Counted from the first letter of the stretch, positions 32,276 to 44,657 are shown. The stretch is 64,000 bases of DNA from Sepiola atlantica (GCA_963556195.1 OY744529.1:58325080-58389079); one strand, 5' to 3'. Numbers and translations are program-made. Notes: a model not told the origin generated them from the sequence alone.

Positions 32276-32606
32276 TGAATATTTAATTATTAGAAGCTTT
32301 AAAACAAATTAATTATGTAAATTTGAAAGACGCGTGATGTTTTGAGAAGCTTTGGAATGGGTATATAAAGCAGCTAATAAGTAGATATCATGAGTGTATA
32401 TTTGCGAATATTAATTTATTAGAAGCTTTAAAACAAATTAATTATGTAAATTTGAAAGACGTGTAATGATTGGGAAAATTTTGGAATGGGTATATAGGAG
32501 CTGATAAGTAGAGATAAAAAGAGAGCAATCAAAACTAATAATATAGTTTCGGCTTCAAGTAGATATAAAAAGAGAGTGATCAAAACTAATAATATAGTTT
32601 CAGCTT
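32276..32606 (+). repeat. Two nested tandem duplications
   Basis: A block around TTAGAAGCTTTAAAACAAAT then TAATTATGTAAATTTGAAAG is repeated 129 bp apart (32291 and 32420). Immediately after, a ~49-bp block (AAAACTAATAATATAGTTTC) is repeated at 32513 and 32562. Confidence 0.85.
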
Positions 32607-32650
32607 CAGACAGATACATAATCTACATTGTAATTGGATATACTTATTTC

Positions 32651-32664
32651 TCTCTCTCTCTCTC

Positions 32665-32713
<49 letters not shown>
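32651..32713. repeat. (CT)n then (TA)n compound microsatellite
   Basis: TCTCTC for about 16 bases followed by about 44 bases of TA. Confidence 0.95.
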
Positions 32714-32715
<2 letters not shown>

Positions 32716-33860
32716 TTATTGTCTGTCTTTTGATTTACACTCGAGTAATTTCCAAATTGTCACCGTTAGGTAGCCTAAATAAAAATTGAGAAAAAAATGT
32801 CTTCAAACCGCTTGCTAAAAGATCCCCCCCCCCCCATTTCCCCTTCCAATGCATCATACATTCCATTCTCAAATTTTCTGGCCGGATATTATGGCTGTTT
32901 ATCTCCATTTTTACTTAATTGTGAGAGAGAAACATATCTAAAATTTTCTGTTCCCTCTAGAGTGTACAGTAAAACTTATTCTATCTATATATATATATAT
33001 ATATATATATATCTATGTGGAAGATTCGCTTCTTTTTTTTCCTTTAATACCTGCGAAGGCTCTGAAATACCCGACTAGTACACAGGTGCAGAATATCTCT
33101 CAGTGTGATATAGACATTGTCTAGAAGAAAGAAAACTCTGATATAAAAACCGTGCACTTATGTCTTGGCAGCAAAGAGTGGGGGAGGAAGGCCACCTAGT
33201 TCTGATCGACAACCTTCCTAGAGCTGAAGTCTAGAAGAAAATATCCGGTTTGCAACCTTAAAATTGCTTAGGGAGTAGATGGGCTCTGCCTATCGCCTGG
33301 CCTTTGCACTCCTTCTGTTTATTAGCAAGGCGCAGAGATACTACCACTGAGATGCCTCAAAGATCCCCAGTGCTTGGCCTTGTTTCCTGACTAGGACAAT
33401 GAATGCTGTCTCTCTTTCTCTCTATCTGGGCAACTTGGGAAAAGTTTTTCTCACTAAGTCTCACATGACTAGTCTGGGTAGCTCTTGTTCCGACAGGTTG
33501 AGAGTACAGGTTAGACAGCTTGTCTGGCTGTTGTTTCCGACTGTTAGTACAAGAGTCCTAACTTTTATGTAGTGCTAAAAATGGCTGCTCCATCAACAGT
33601 TGTATAATATCGTGGGTGACTGTATGTGCCATGTCGCGTATGGAAAGAGAGCCTACAGTTATCCCCAGTGGGCTTTCCCAAGGCCACAACCCCCATGACC
33701 AAGTCATGACTAATGGACTGGATGTATGAGCTTATTGGCACCAAACAAGCACTCACTGTGCATCCCCACTCTATCTTAAAACCGAAATAACAATACAAAG
33801 TAAAACAAAATCAAACCTAAACAAGACACCCAACAAACAAAAAATCTTCGTCTCCGCCCT
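32714..33860. other. No gene assigned; possible LINE 5' region
   Basis: It includes a C12 run at 32824-32835 and a (TA)n at 32984-33012. From 33150 to 33800 the sequence is less AT-rich than its surroundings and runs into the LINE endonuclease at 33865. It may therefore be the LINE's 5' untranslated region or a decayed ORF1, but no ORF1 motif could be read. Confidence 0.35.
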
Positions 33861-33864
33861 TGCT

Positions 33865-36178
33865 AACATTCACAAATATCCGGGGACTTAGAATCAACAT
33901 CAATGACATAGAAACTTTTCTCCTGACAAACTCCCCTAATATCCTGGCACTAAGTGAAACAGACATTCAATCATCAATCTCCTCACACCATTTTGACATG
34001 ACTGATTACCTCCCAGTCTACCGTAAAGACTGACAAACATATGCACAGGCTAGGAGTTTATATTCCGAACACCCTCCCCTTCACTAGAGAACATAGGCTA
34101 GAATCAGATGACCAAGCCTACATGTGCTTTAGATTAACCCTGCAGCACAGTGTTAGTTACTTATATTTCTTATACCATTCTCCTTCGACCCAAGACTGTA
34201 CCCTTCTTTACTGTCTCTGAAAGCATAGATATAGTACTCTCACTGTACACGAGTGCCCAAATACACATAGTTGGTGATTTTAATGCACATCACCGTGACT
34301 GGCTTGGATTCTCCAGCAATACAGACGCAGCTGGTAACTCCACGTAGAGTTTCTCCATAGCTCACTCCCTCTCACAGACTGTCACATTCCCGACCTGCCT
34401 CCCTTATCATGTGGACCAGCAAGCCAAATTCTCGACCTGTTCTTGATCTCACTGCCCGAGGCTTGTGTGACGAAAGCCCAAAACCCGCTCAGAAACACTG
34501 ATCACCTTGTAGTGATAATTGATATAACCCTAAAATCTCATTCCAAAGCTGAAGAGCCGTTACTTAAAACGACGAGATACTTCAAGCAAGCTGATTTTTA
34601 TTCCATCAAAGACCACATCAGAGACGTCCCATGGACTGAAATTTTTTCTCTCCCTGCTGATCTATGTACAAATGAGGCAACTGAATGTGTCAAAGCAGGC
34701 ATTGATACACATGTCCCCGTGAGAAAATTCTACAGCAAGCCCCACTCTCCACAATAGTTCACCTTAAAATGTGCAGCTGCTATTGCTCAGAGGCAGCAAG
34801 TATTCTAACAATATGTCCGCTATGAGTTTACTACAAATAGACAGAAATTTGTAGAGACAAGAAATGATTGTAAGACTGTGATAGCTGAAGAAAAGAGAAT
34901 GTATACAGAGATAGCCAGGAAACACATTCAGTCGCAGAAACTAGGTTCTCGTGATTTCTGGAAAATCTACAATAGTGTGGTGAACAATGGGTAATCGACA
35001 ATTCCCCCGCTATCCAACCAAAATGATGTTGTTTGCATGACAACAGACAATGCTGAACTACTTGCCCAGCATTTCGCCTTAAACTCCATTTTTGACTCCG
35101 CAAACCACTCCCTCTCTAATTTCCCACTCCGGACGGAAGCCACACTCGATGACCTAGTAATCACCCCATCTCATGTCATGGATATCATAAAAAACCTTGA
35201 CACCCCCAAAGCATGTAGACCTGATCTCATACCATTAATAGTAATAAAGCAATTCTCTGCTGAACTGGGCCCTGTCCTCTCCAAACTCTACAACAAATGC
35301 TTTACTGAATCTTGCTTCTCCGATAGCTGAGAAATTGCCTCTGTGGTACCAGTCTTCAAGAATTCAGGATACAGAACTGACCCTCAGAATTATTGCACCA
35401 TCAGTCTACTCACACTCTTCGCTAAAAATTTTTAATCTTTAATTACTCTAGCAATAATCCGGCACCTCATTAATACTAAACTTCTTTCTGACCATCAGTA
35501 TGGATTTAGGAAAGCAAGGTCTACTGCAGATATCCTAAAGGTCATCTCCGAACGCATATACCATACACTGGACAAGGCAGGTGAAGCTAGGGCGGTAGAA
35601 CTTGATATATCTAAAGCCTTTGACAAGGTCTGGCATAAAGGTCTTCTCATAAAAATTAATTCATATGGTATTACTGGACGAATATTTAATATAATTAGAT
35701 CCTTCCTATCCAAAAGAAAGATCCAGGTTGTCTTTGATGGCCGTTCATCCAAACAACATGACATATATGCAGGTGTACCCCAGTGATCAATCCTTGGACC
35801 TTTATTGTTCCTGATTTTCATAAACGACCACCCTGATGACATTGTGTCTGAGATGGGTATATTTGCTGACAACACTACATTCTACTCTCGTCAATGGCTG
35901 AATCATTAGAAAGTGACCTTCAGGCTGTAGTGGAATGGGGTCATAATGGATTGTAACATTTAATGCTGCTAAGACAAAGCTTCTTTCCTTCAACAACTAT
36001 AAGAAACCGCTTCAACCACCGATTGCCATGGTAAATAACACCCTACCTTAGAGTTCAACGTTCAAACTCCTCGGCCTAACTTTCACAGGTAACATGAATT
36101 GGAACAAATACATAGAAGACATTGCCAAGACTGCTGCAAAGAAGGTGGGCTCCCTCTACCATGCTAGTAAACTCCGCA
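33865..36178 (+). pseudogene. LINE (Jockey/CR1-like) ORF2, 3'-truncated
   Basis: An APE-type endonuclease starts with TNIRGLRININDIETFLLT and NILALSETDIQSS (33869-33990). It continues with GDFNAHHRDWLG (34276-34311) in another frame. From 34443 to about 35860 one frame holds, broken only by stops: DNAELLAQHF linker, EIASVVPVFKNSGYRTDP, DHQYGFRKARSTADIL, DISKAFDKVWHKGLL and AGVPQ-SILGPLLFLIFIND. It ends in GIFADNTTFYS, where the catalytic FADD/YADD has become FADN. A thumb-side segment, MNWNKYIEDIAKTAAKKVGS, is at 36094. The copy ends near 36178 against a minus-strand LINE. Confidence 0.85.
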
Positions 36179-36184
36179 TATTTA

Positions 36185-36845
36185 TACTGATCCGAGGGAA
36201 ATGGGCGAGAAGCAACACCAGAATAGAGAGTGGTATCATCAGCATAGATGTTAATTTTCTAAATAATATTCTCTGGAAGATAATTTATATAGAGAAGAAA
36301 CAGTGTTGGGCCTAGAATAGAGCCCTGAGGAACACCAGCATTGATAGGTAAAGAGAATGAAGAGACACCGTCCAAAGTTACTAGCAAGCTTCGATCAGAA
36401 AGAAACGACTTAATAATGCAAGAATACCATAACCCTGAAATTTGTGTAGGAGACCAGAATTCCACACTCTGTCAAACGTCTTCGAAGTGTCAAATACAAT
36501 GGCTTTTCCCTCTCCTGAATTCCTGAATTATCCATAAACCGACAAATCTGCTCAGTTACAACAGTTAAAAGATCAGCAGTTGAATGAAAACCACAGAAGC
36601 CATACTGAACATCACTAAAGAGGCCCAGACTTTCCAGAAAATGAACAAGCTTGCCGTTGACTAACTTTTCAAAAACTTTACTAATAACAGAGAGGAGACT
36701 AACAGGATGATACTTAGTTGGGTCAGACCGATCACTGACTTTTTTAAAGATAGGGACAACAGAGGACAGTTTTAGCTCGTTTACCTGGTCAAGCCAAGTT
36801 CTTTGAATTCAAGGTTAACTGCCAAAACGAACGGAGCCGTAGGCA
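36185..36845 (-). pseudogene. LINE (Jockey/CR1-like) reverse transcriptase, minus
   Basis: The minus strand carries SVVPIFKKVSDRSDPTKYHP, VISKVFEKLVNGKLVHFLES, then DVQYGFCGFHSTADLLTVVT. Next are SKTFDRVWNSGLLHKFQGYG, INAGVPQGSILGPTLFLLYI and an intact NIYADDTTLYS catalytic motif near 36250. The family is related to the plus-strand LINE at 33865 but clearly a different copy. Its 5' part continues at 39887-40625; the two halves are separated by a Gypsy remnant. The part beyond the YADD box is lost at about 36185, where it meets the other LINE. Confidence 0.85.
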
Positions 36846-39660
36846 GCAAGTGGACTATTCGGGTGACATGGTTGCTGAGCAGATGGTAACCAGGCTCGCT
36901 AACTTGGAGTACCAGAGTAAAGTAGTAGCAGAGGCTGCTACACTCACTACTCTAGAGCAGAAATTCAACAGATTGGTTTGCCTAGAGACAACAGACAAGT
37001 CGACCCCTCACTTACATGACACTGTGCATCACCTTGCATTCTCCAAGTGCAAAGGACGGGCCAGGAACAACAGCCCGGGAAATTGAGACCCTTGCGACTC
37101 CATGATACGCTAGGCCCTGTAGAGGTGGTGGAAGGACTTCACACCCTAATGGATCAATAAATCGGAGAGATTGTCCAGCGGTTAAGCTGATATGTCATCA
37201 TTGTAGATTAAAGAAAGTATGCCGGAGGCTCGTGACATCCAGAACGGAGGCCACGAGGAAAGCGTCAAGAAGTGAGTTGGTCATGTTTACTAACGGTATA
37301 CCAGCTAGACATCCAGCTAACAAAACCAACAGATGTAACAGGATGCAGTCGAACACGGTACTCCATCTTGAGTGGGACGGGAGACAGTTTCAGATAAACT
37401 CTCCAGAGCCACCTCCGTCGGTGACAATGGAAGTAACCGTGATACCCAGAACTCATGCTACATTCGGACGCGTACTGAAAGGTCCAATAAACCATCATAG
37501 CCGTCACATCCTTGCCTTTGCAGACACCGGAGCACAGACTTGGTTGAGTAGACCCGAGATTCAAAATATCCTTGGATACCCTGATGGATACCTCACGCCA
37601 ACTATCCACCGAATACACGTAAAAGGTGTCTAATCCTGCACATACAAGTTGGATCAAGAGAGACACGACAAGCAGTGTATGTGTCAGACAAATATGTGTA
37701 TTTGTCACAAACCGCTCTGAACGATCTGAGTTTGTTGCCCTTAAAGTTTTCAAGCTTGCAGTAACAGAGCAGCTCGTCAACGGATGCAAATGAAACGTCC
37801 CAATGTGGGTGTCCACGTAGGACATCTGTTTCATCAGAACCGGATGCACTGGACATAATAGAAGCGGTACCGGTAGGCACACCTGACCACCTGGTGTTTT
37901 AGGATGGTGGTCGCACCAAAAAAAGATGAGTCTTCAAGATGCACAATGGACCTACAAAAATTGAATGATGCCTCCATGAGGGAAACGCACCACACTCTGT
38001 TCCCATTCAACCAGGTCTCTGAGAAACGTGGAATGGATACCACAGCTTACCGCTGTCTCCAGCAGCATGAGACACTACCACATTCATTACTGAGTGGGGA
38101 AGATACAGGTATTGTCGGACCCCTCAAGGATTCAATGGATCAGGGAATGGATATACTCGTCGGTTTGACAACATTACAGTAGATATAACATGGAAAACTC
38201 GGTGCATAGATGACAGCCTCCTATGCAACGATTCGATAGAGTTCTCGGTCACCCATACAGCTAACTACATCTGCCATTGTGCAGATAAGGGTATTGTATT
38301 TAACCCTGAAACGGTCCATTTCGCCGAAATGGAGGTGGAATTTGCTAGGTTTCTTGTCACTACTGATGGTGTTAAACCTACAAAAAAGATGACGGAAGCT
38401 ATCCTTCACTTCCCCTACGAATATCACCAGCGTCAGGTTCTGGTTTGGACGTGTGAATCAGGTGTCATATGCCCTTTCACAAACTGAAGTGATGGTCCCC
38501 TTCCGGGAACTATTACAGATGAAGAACCAAAAGTTCTATTGGGATGAGACACTGGAACACCTATTTCAAAAGACAAAGACGGTGATCATAAAGAAAATTG
38601 AGAATGGGATAAAAACGTTCAAAATCAACAGAACTATGGACCTGACAACAGATTATAGTAAAACAGGGATTGCATACTTCTTGTTTCAGAAACATTGCAA
38701 ATGCCCTGGCGAAGCAGACATAAGTTGCGGGGAGAGTCACTGGAAGCTCATTCTGGCTGGATCTTGATTTACCAATGGCCCTTATCTATGGGTTAGCGTC
38801 CTATCGTATGTTCATACTCGGATACCCAGATTTGCTGGCGACAGTGGACGACCAAGCACTGACAAAAATATTTTCTTATCAGGCTCTAGAAAACATTAAA
38901 AACCCTCATCCATTAAACTTCAAAGAACAAAGCCTGATGTACAAATTCTGGATTAGATACTGCCTCGGAAAACACAATGCAGCACCTGATTGTGCTTACC
39001 CAGTAGATATGTGAAGGAGCCCATCCCAAGGTATGTCAAAGAGCCCGTCCCAAATGAGACACTGGGGTCAAAGCAGCCTTCACGTCAATGTACGACAGCG
39101 ACCCTAAGCTGGAAACAGTAACATGGAAATGAATTGTGGCTGCTGCGGCCACAAATGAAGAATGCCGGACCAAACACAGAAGGAGATGAAAGAGATAGAT
39201 GAACTAAGGGAGGTTGTGATGGCCAAAAGGCACATGCAGAACGAACAGTTCTACTACATTGCTGTCCACTTAGGGAACTAGAACCAAGATGGTCCCCACC
39301 CCTGTTAATGAAGAAAGATAGGGAGGGTCGTGGAAACAGGTGGCAACCGACAGTACCAGGTGCGAGTGGACAGGAGCAATCGGGTAACGCTATGGAATCG
39401 TCGCTTCCTCCAGAAGATCTACTCAGTTGTTAATGGCTCACATTGCTTCACACCGAAAACCTGACCCTTCCATAAATCCCATACCTCCACGGCAACAAGC
39501 ACCTAATGAGGCTATGGACGTGAATGTCACATTGTCCAGTGAACCCAAAGAAGAACAGATGGAAGTGGACGACACCACAGAGGTAGTGGGAAAATACAGG
39601 GTACACACGCCTGGTTGAGCCCTACTGTTAAGACGACCCTCATGTCGAAGGGTACAAGCG
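36846..39660 (+). mobile_element. Ty3/Gypsy remnant with integrase-core deletion
   Basis: In order on the plus strand: a gag-end/linker segment (MVAEQMVTRLANLEYQSKVV, 36868-37086), and an aspartic protease with FADTGAQTWLS (about 37520). RT N-terminus RCTMDLQKLNDASMRETHHT is near 37940. The RT palm segment around 38190-38420 has its catalytic region reading as CIDDSLL, and FARFLVTTDGVKPTKKMT follows. RNase H parts run from 38450 to 38990 (DLTTDYSKTGIAYFLFQKH, FKEQSLMYKFWIRYCLGKHN). After AAPDCAYPVDM (39014) the integrase zinc finger and DDE core are absent. The integrase C-terminal RQYQVRVDRSNRVTLWNRRF-like piece appears at 39340-39420. It sits inside the minus-strand LINE. Many stops and frameshifts. 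Confidence 0.84.
37232..37633 (+). pseudogene. Gypsy protease segment
   Basis: A 133-codon open stretch whose second half, ILAFADTGAQTWLSRPEIQN, carries the D-T-G active-site triad of retroviral-type aspartic proteases. The protease would process the Gag-Pol polyprotein. It is part of the 36846-39660 remnant. The 205-codon open frame on the opposite strand (37265-37882) overlaps it antisense and has no family resemblance. Confidence 0.75.
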
Positions 39661-39886
39661 CCAAGAAGTTTATCCCCATAAATGCGTGGAAAAACGCATG
39701 AGTTTTCTGGCGCATAAATAAAGAGATGCCCACGTCCCTTCGTCCCATGGACACCGGAAAGAAGGGCATGTATAAGTAAAGTAGAGTGATCTGCCTTGAC
39801 AAAGTTATCTGCCTCTGGTAAATAACTATATTTAAAACATGCAATATTAGGATACACACGTGAAAATGTTCCAAGATAATAGATGT
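39661..39886. other. Junction between Gypsy 3' side and LINE
   Basis: About 225 bp containing AAATAAAGAG (a poly(A)-type signal, 39716) and no LINE protein. It is probably 3' LTR sequence of the Gypsy remnant. No matching 5' LTR was seen near 36846, so the boundaries are uncertain. Confidence 0.4.
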
Positions 39887-40625
39887 TCACACACCAGAAT
39901 CATCAAGAGAAGAATTGTCAACAAAAAGACGAGAAAAGAGATCAGCCTTATCCTTAGAAGGTGAAATAACCTGAAGAGCATTAAAAAGGGGAAGAGTAGA
40001 TTCTCCAAAAATCATGAGAGCCAACCCTTTGAGATGAGATAGAGTCACAAATCCTTTGAGAATAGCTAGACTTAGCCTCAGAGATTGCTTCCTTGCTGGT
40101 ATTGCTAGTTCTTCTGGAAGATTGTCTAGAAGAGTCAGAACCATTTCAATGATATTGATTAAAGTAAGAAGCACAAAAAGATGAAAACCAGGAAGGAGAC
40201 TGAGGTTTGGTTTGAAACTTATGATGAGGAATGAAGGTGTCAATTTCAACAAGAAGCCAGTCAGTAACAATGTCACATAGGAAGATGTGAAGACCAACCG
40301 AATTAGCCTTCCTGTAGTCGAACGTCTTCCTATGGAAGGGACGATCAATAGAAGACTTCATCGAAAAATTAACCTCAACATCAACAACCACATGATCAGA
40401 AGAATCCAATGGAGGAGAAGAGGAAATAGAACATGAGTCAGGAACAGAAGTGAGAAAAAGACATGTAAGGATGATTGATGAAAGTCATTATCAGGAAAAC
40501 ATGTGGGGAAGGTGACAATTTGAGACAAGTCATGAGACAGAGAAAAGTTCAAACAGATTTCACCAGCTAGATCTGTGCGTTTAGAGTGAGAGCCAGTTAG
40601 AATGACGAACATTGAAGTCACCAAA
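39887..40625 (-). pseudogene. LINE endonuclease half, minus
   Basis: The minus strand shows the APE endonuclease signature GDFNVRHSNWLSL near 40600, a DSSDHVVVDVEVNFSMKSSI segment near 40400-40340 (the conserved S-D-H motif), FDYRKANSVGLHIFLCDIVT, and then QVISPSKDKADLFSRLFVDN near 39960. This is the 5' half of the LINE whose RT half lies at 36185-36845. About 55 residues between the halves are missing, so the Gypsy insertion was accompanied by loss of LINE sequence. Confidence 0.82.
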
Positions 40626-40835
40626 ATGACCATGTCATTTTTTTGTGAAATGTAAGTAAAAGTGGGTTCCTTTTAAATTGTAAAGTTAATCAAAATACCA
40701 AAAAGCGTGTTTTTTTTTCATGCACAGATTTTTTTAAATGCTATATTTTTTTTTAAAGTTATTAAAAAATAATTACTTTTCATCAGTAAAAGAATTAGTT
40801 ATTATTGACAAAAGATAATTTTATCTAACCCTTCC
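40626..40835. other. No recognisable gene
   Basis: AT-rich, nothing supported. Confidence 0.4.
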
Positions 40836-40839
40836 CAAA

Positions 40840-41213
40840 GACTCCCTTGGTCTTACCACTAATCCTAGGTCGGAGTGGCAAGATCCCCAAACAAAACCCC
40901 TCCTTCAACTCTGCCACTAACACTAAGTCCGAGTGGCAAGAGCCCTCAAACAAAAACCCCCTCGTAAAACCACAGGTAAACTCCTAAAATAAGTAGACAT
41001 CCCCACCTAAAAAACGCACAGGATTTATCTCCTATAACAAAAAAAAAATGGTTAACTGTCTTAAAACGCTAGAATGGATCGGACATGGGGATCATTTTGA
41101 ATTAAATACATACGCGAAACTGATCCCCCACTCTAAATTCTAAAAAAAAGTTTTTTTTTAAATTTTTGACAAGTTCTTCAGGGTGTTCACACGTAATCGT
41201 CTATTTTTTTAAT
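40840..41213 (+). mobile_element. Partial copy of the long-TIR element at 6020
   Basis: It shares CTAAGTCCGAGTGGCAAGAG, AACGCACAGGATTTAT, AAAACGCTAGAATGG, TGATCCCCCACTCTAAATTC and the terminus GGGTGTTCACACGTAATCGT with 6300-6720. Only the right half of the element is present. Confidence 0.7.
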
Positions 41214-41325
41214 TTTTTAAATTTTTTTTTTTAGGGAGGGGGGTAACATTTCATCTACAATAATACCAAAGTTTGTTAAAAATTATGAGCCGGACAAACA
41301 TATACGATCTAGAGTCGCCACTCGC
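41214..41325. other. T-rich spacer
   Basis: Low-complexity T-rich sequence, then ACGATCTAGAGTCGCCACTC just before the next element. The last nine bases echo the outer end of the 6020 element. Confidence 0.4.
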
Positions 41326-41690
41326 ATGTTTTCCTTGGCCTTTTTTCAACTGACCCCTAATATTTCTACATCTACTAAAGAACTCTCATCTATTCTTTCA
41401 ATGTGGCCATACGATCAAAGTCTCCTGTTCTGCACACATCTCCCTATACTGCCCAGATTTAATCTGCCTCTGAGGTCATCAGAACAAAGTTTGTCTTTGA
41501 CACTCACATTACACATCCACGGTATCATTCGCATATCATTTCTCTCCATGTAAGACATGTCTCCAACTCTCACTGGCCAGGATTCACTTCCATACATCAT
41601 CACACTGCGTACATATGCCTGATAGACTCTTCCCTTGGTCGATAATGGTAACGCTCTGCTGGTTAGTAATGGCATAGTTCCCTGAACTTA
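41326..41690 (-). pseudogene. RTE/CR1-like LINE C-terminal remnant, minus
   Basis: The minus strand encodes PLLTSRALPLSTKGRVYQAY, MYGSESWPVRVGDMSYMERN, and then DMRMIPWMCNVSVKDKLCSD and LRGRLNLGSIGRCVQNRRL. This is the conserved post-RT region of a LINE family that also occurs at 51541-52330 (plus) and 57024-57236 (plus). It breaks off after QNRRL (a stop by mutation). No RT domain remains. Confidence 0.8.
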
Positions 41691-42225
41691 CAACATCCAG
41701 TGGAATTTACAAAAAAAAAAATGAAGAAAAACTTATTTGATTTATTTTTATCATTTTTGTACATAAGAGTTCAGGTGTTCTTTGATCATAAGTAAAAATC
41801 AGAAAATCAATCCGATTGTGGGGAATAAAAGAGATTTTAAAAATATTCAACAAAAATAAAAATAAGATAACAAAAAAATCACCTGATCAAAATCAAAACA
41901 TTTGTGATGCCTTTTAAAGTGAATATTCTAAACTTGTACGATTTATAAAAACATGTTTACATCATCAAAAGAGTTATCAAAGACAAAAGTGTTTCTTGTA
42001 TTATTTGTATCCTTTCTCACAGACATTATAATCCTGCTTGTTCTTTTGTTAACATGCTATGTTTTCAAACAGAAAAACATGGGTTAGGAGGTTCATTTAT
42101 ATAACAGATATAACCATTTCTTCATTGACATACGTAATTTGTTATTGTTTATCTATTCCATAAACAATAAGCAGTTGTTTCAATTGTTCAAAAACTGATG
42201 TTTGAGTTCCTCTTTACTTGCCTCC
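41691..42225. other. No recognisable gene
   Basis: AT-rich, nothing supported. Confidence 0.4.
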
Positions 42226-42402
42226 CTACAAGGGCAGAATTATAGACAAGGTCGTTGGTTTTTAAGTGGAGAAAATCCAACTCCCCAATACTGTAGATAC
42301 TGTGGATTGGGATGAAAATAAAAATTGTATTCAGTCTAGAAAGATTTCTCCTTCAACGACTGAGGACAGAGCAAATACTACTCTTTGATCCCAGCCCGAT
42401 GT
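42226..42402 (-). mobile_element. U2-linked SINE-like element, diverged
   Basis: On the minus strand: GGCTGGGATCAAAGAGTAGT then ATTTG (42396-42373), a diverged U2 snRNA 5'-region match. About 130 bases later comes GACCTTGTCTATAATTCTGC (42252-42233), equivalent to the GGCCTTGTGCCTAA block of the element at 19168-19445. The same order in two separate places supports one family. Confidence 0.45.
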
Positions 42403-42494
42403 TTGAGTTAAAGTGATGTAAAACTATAAACTCTTATAAGTATGCCACGCTGATGATCTTTTTTTTAAAAATGGAACTCGCCTCAGAAAAAAAA

Positions 42495-42496
<2 letters not shown>

Positions 42497-42552
<56 letters not shown>
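42497..42552. repeat. (TA)n microsatellite
   Basis: TA tract with one TACATA interruption. Confidence 0.95.
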
Positions 42553-42555
<3 letters not shown>

Positions 42556-43280
42556 GAAAGGGAGTGAAGATAATCACATACATCTATAAATAGTTTCATA
42601 TTTATGTTCATACTTTCATAGCATTCCACAAAAAATCAGAAGTGAGTCCATGTATGTCCTGTAACTCCCGGATTTTTCAAAGAAAATATTCTTTTCTTCT
42701 GAAGATAATAAGATGATTTTGGAAATAATCAGCTTCAAATATTTTTTTGAAAATAATATTAAAATAATAAAAGTACAAAAATGATTTCATCCTTTGAAAG
42801 GAGAGTATAAAACCATTTGAAATATTGATAAATAATGCATAAAATTCCAAACAATAATTGGAAAGAATAAAAAGAAAATGGATAATATTTTTCCTTTGGT
42901 ATTATTAGGCTAAACATGAATTTGTGTAGTAATGAACAAGCAAGTAGATGAGTGTTTATCGGCATATGTAACAATGTAGATGAGAGTTTATCAAATTGTG
43001 TTGTAATGAACAAGAGTGTTTACCGTCCTATGAAGAATAGTTGATGAAAGGTATCCAAGGGTACGGAAGAAGTAAGAAATGAAGAGAAAAGAAAGTGATA
43101 TGTGAATGATCAAAATAATATATTTGTATGAATTATACACAGCAAAAATGAGACATCTTTTAAAGGACATACATTGGACTCACTTCTGATTTTTTGTTGA
43201 ATGTTATGAAACTATGAAAATAATAATTACATAACTATTTATACATATATGGGATTATCTTCATTCCATTTTAACCATAA
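42556..43280. mobile_element. Foldback/MITE-like element
   Basis: About 110 bp at each end are inverted copies: GAAGATAATCMCATAYAT outermost, then TCATAGYRTTCMACAAAAAA and TCAGAAGTGAGTCCA. The interior is AT-rich and non-coding. The left end abuts a (TA)n tract, which hides any TA target duplication. Confidence 0.68.
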
Positions 43281-44575
43281 TAATGTTTTATTCCCAATAT
43301 TTTTCATCATACTTTTGAAATTATATTCATAAAATAACACATAATGATGCTGACAGTTTTTTTTTTTTATTAGTGAGTCTTGGAATCCACGGATTTGATT
43401 TTAATGGGTCTCTGTTACGATTCCAAATGGGTCTCTATTTATGTTGGACTAATACCTGTTTATTACTCTGAATGTTCACAACATAAAATTGTTTGGTCAT
43501 AGTAGCCACTGTATATCCAAAGTTATATTTGCATATACAGTTACTGTATATGCAGTCATTTCCTTGAATTAAACTTTCAAGACACACATCAGGTATTAAT
43601 GGTTCACTCGTGGGACCTGTCAAAATTCTACCAAATTATTTCATCCTCCTCTCACTCTAGAATCGTGACAAATAAATTCACGTTTGCGAATCCTGTATTT
43701 CCGCAAAATAATCCACTTTCTGTATCTGGATTTGTTAAATGTTGAAAAATAATATGTGCTTTGATTAAATAAATATAATGCTTAGTAAACTTTAAATATA
43801 ATTAAAATATAAATGAATCAATCAAATGAATTTAATTTAATTAAAAAATTTACATTCACAAAATTTTGAAACAATTAGAAACGATAAATCTCTGCAGTAA
43901 AACTATGCTTTCTTTTGTAAAGGGTAAATATGTCATTACGCCGATTTTGGCTGACAATAATTATTCAAACGCAAATTACCAGTTCTTCCATTGTAATATT
44001 TACTGAATTTAACTTTGTAATTTATTATTATCTATTTTTTACGTCATTGCTTTTCTTTAAGCTTCATCAACAAAATTATATAAATTGAATAGTATATTAA
44101 AGTGAAGTAGATTGAGATGGCAGCAGTATAAAATTATAATAGACGTAACTGTAATACCGGCTGTAACTGTTGTAATTTATTTTAATAGCTGTGTTATTGA
44201 TAATGAAACGATGATACAAGCATATTAATATATAAATTTGTTTATAGGTCGGGTCGACTGTCTTTACAGTGAGTTTGAAATGGTGGGTGGGGGGAGAAAA
44301 GAAAAGAAAACGAGGAAATTTCATATTTTCATACAACAAAAAAAGAATTTTTTTTTAAAAAGATATTTTCATGGATCAACTGAGAACTCATGCAACACCC
44401 CCCCCCCCGCCAACCGAAAAATTTGCTGTGTGCACTGTCATGTATCGTTTGTTTTGTTTTTTTTTTATGAGAAAATTGACGTGCATCCCTGTGACGCATA
44501 AATAAGGTTTTATTGCATCCTTTTAGACTTATGCGTCCCTAATGCAGGATGTGTAACTATCAGAACCTCTGTATG

Positions 44576-44576
<1 letters not shown>
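43281..44576. other. No recognisable gene; C-run
   Basis: AT-rich. It contains a run of eleven C at 44398-44408. No coding motif was recognised. Confidence 0.42.

Positions 44577-44628
<52 letters not shown>
44577..44628. repeat. (TA)n microsatellite
   Basis: Pure TA directly adjoining the inverted repeat that carries two hammerhead-like motifs. Confidence 0.95.
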
Positions 44629-44630
<2 letters not shown>

Positions 44631-44657
44631 TACATTTTTATTTATACAAACATTATT

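Noticed and set aside
37265..37882. 205-codon minus-strand open frame, the longest in the window
   Set aside because: It lies antisense to the Gypsy protease/RT region, which has clear plus-strand motifs; no family resemblance on the minus strand.
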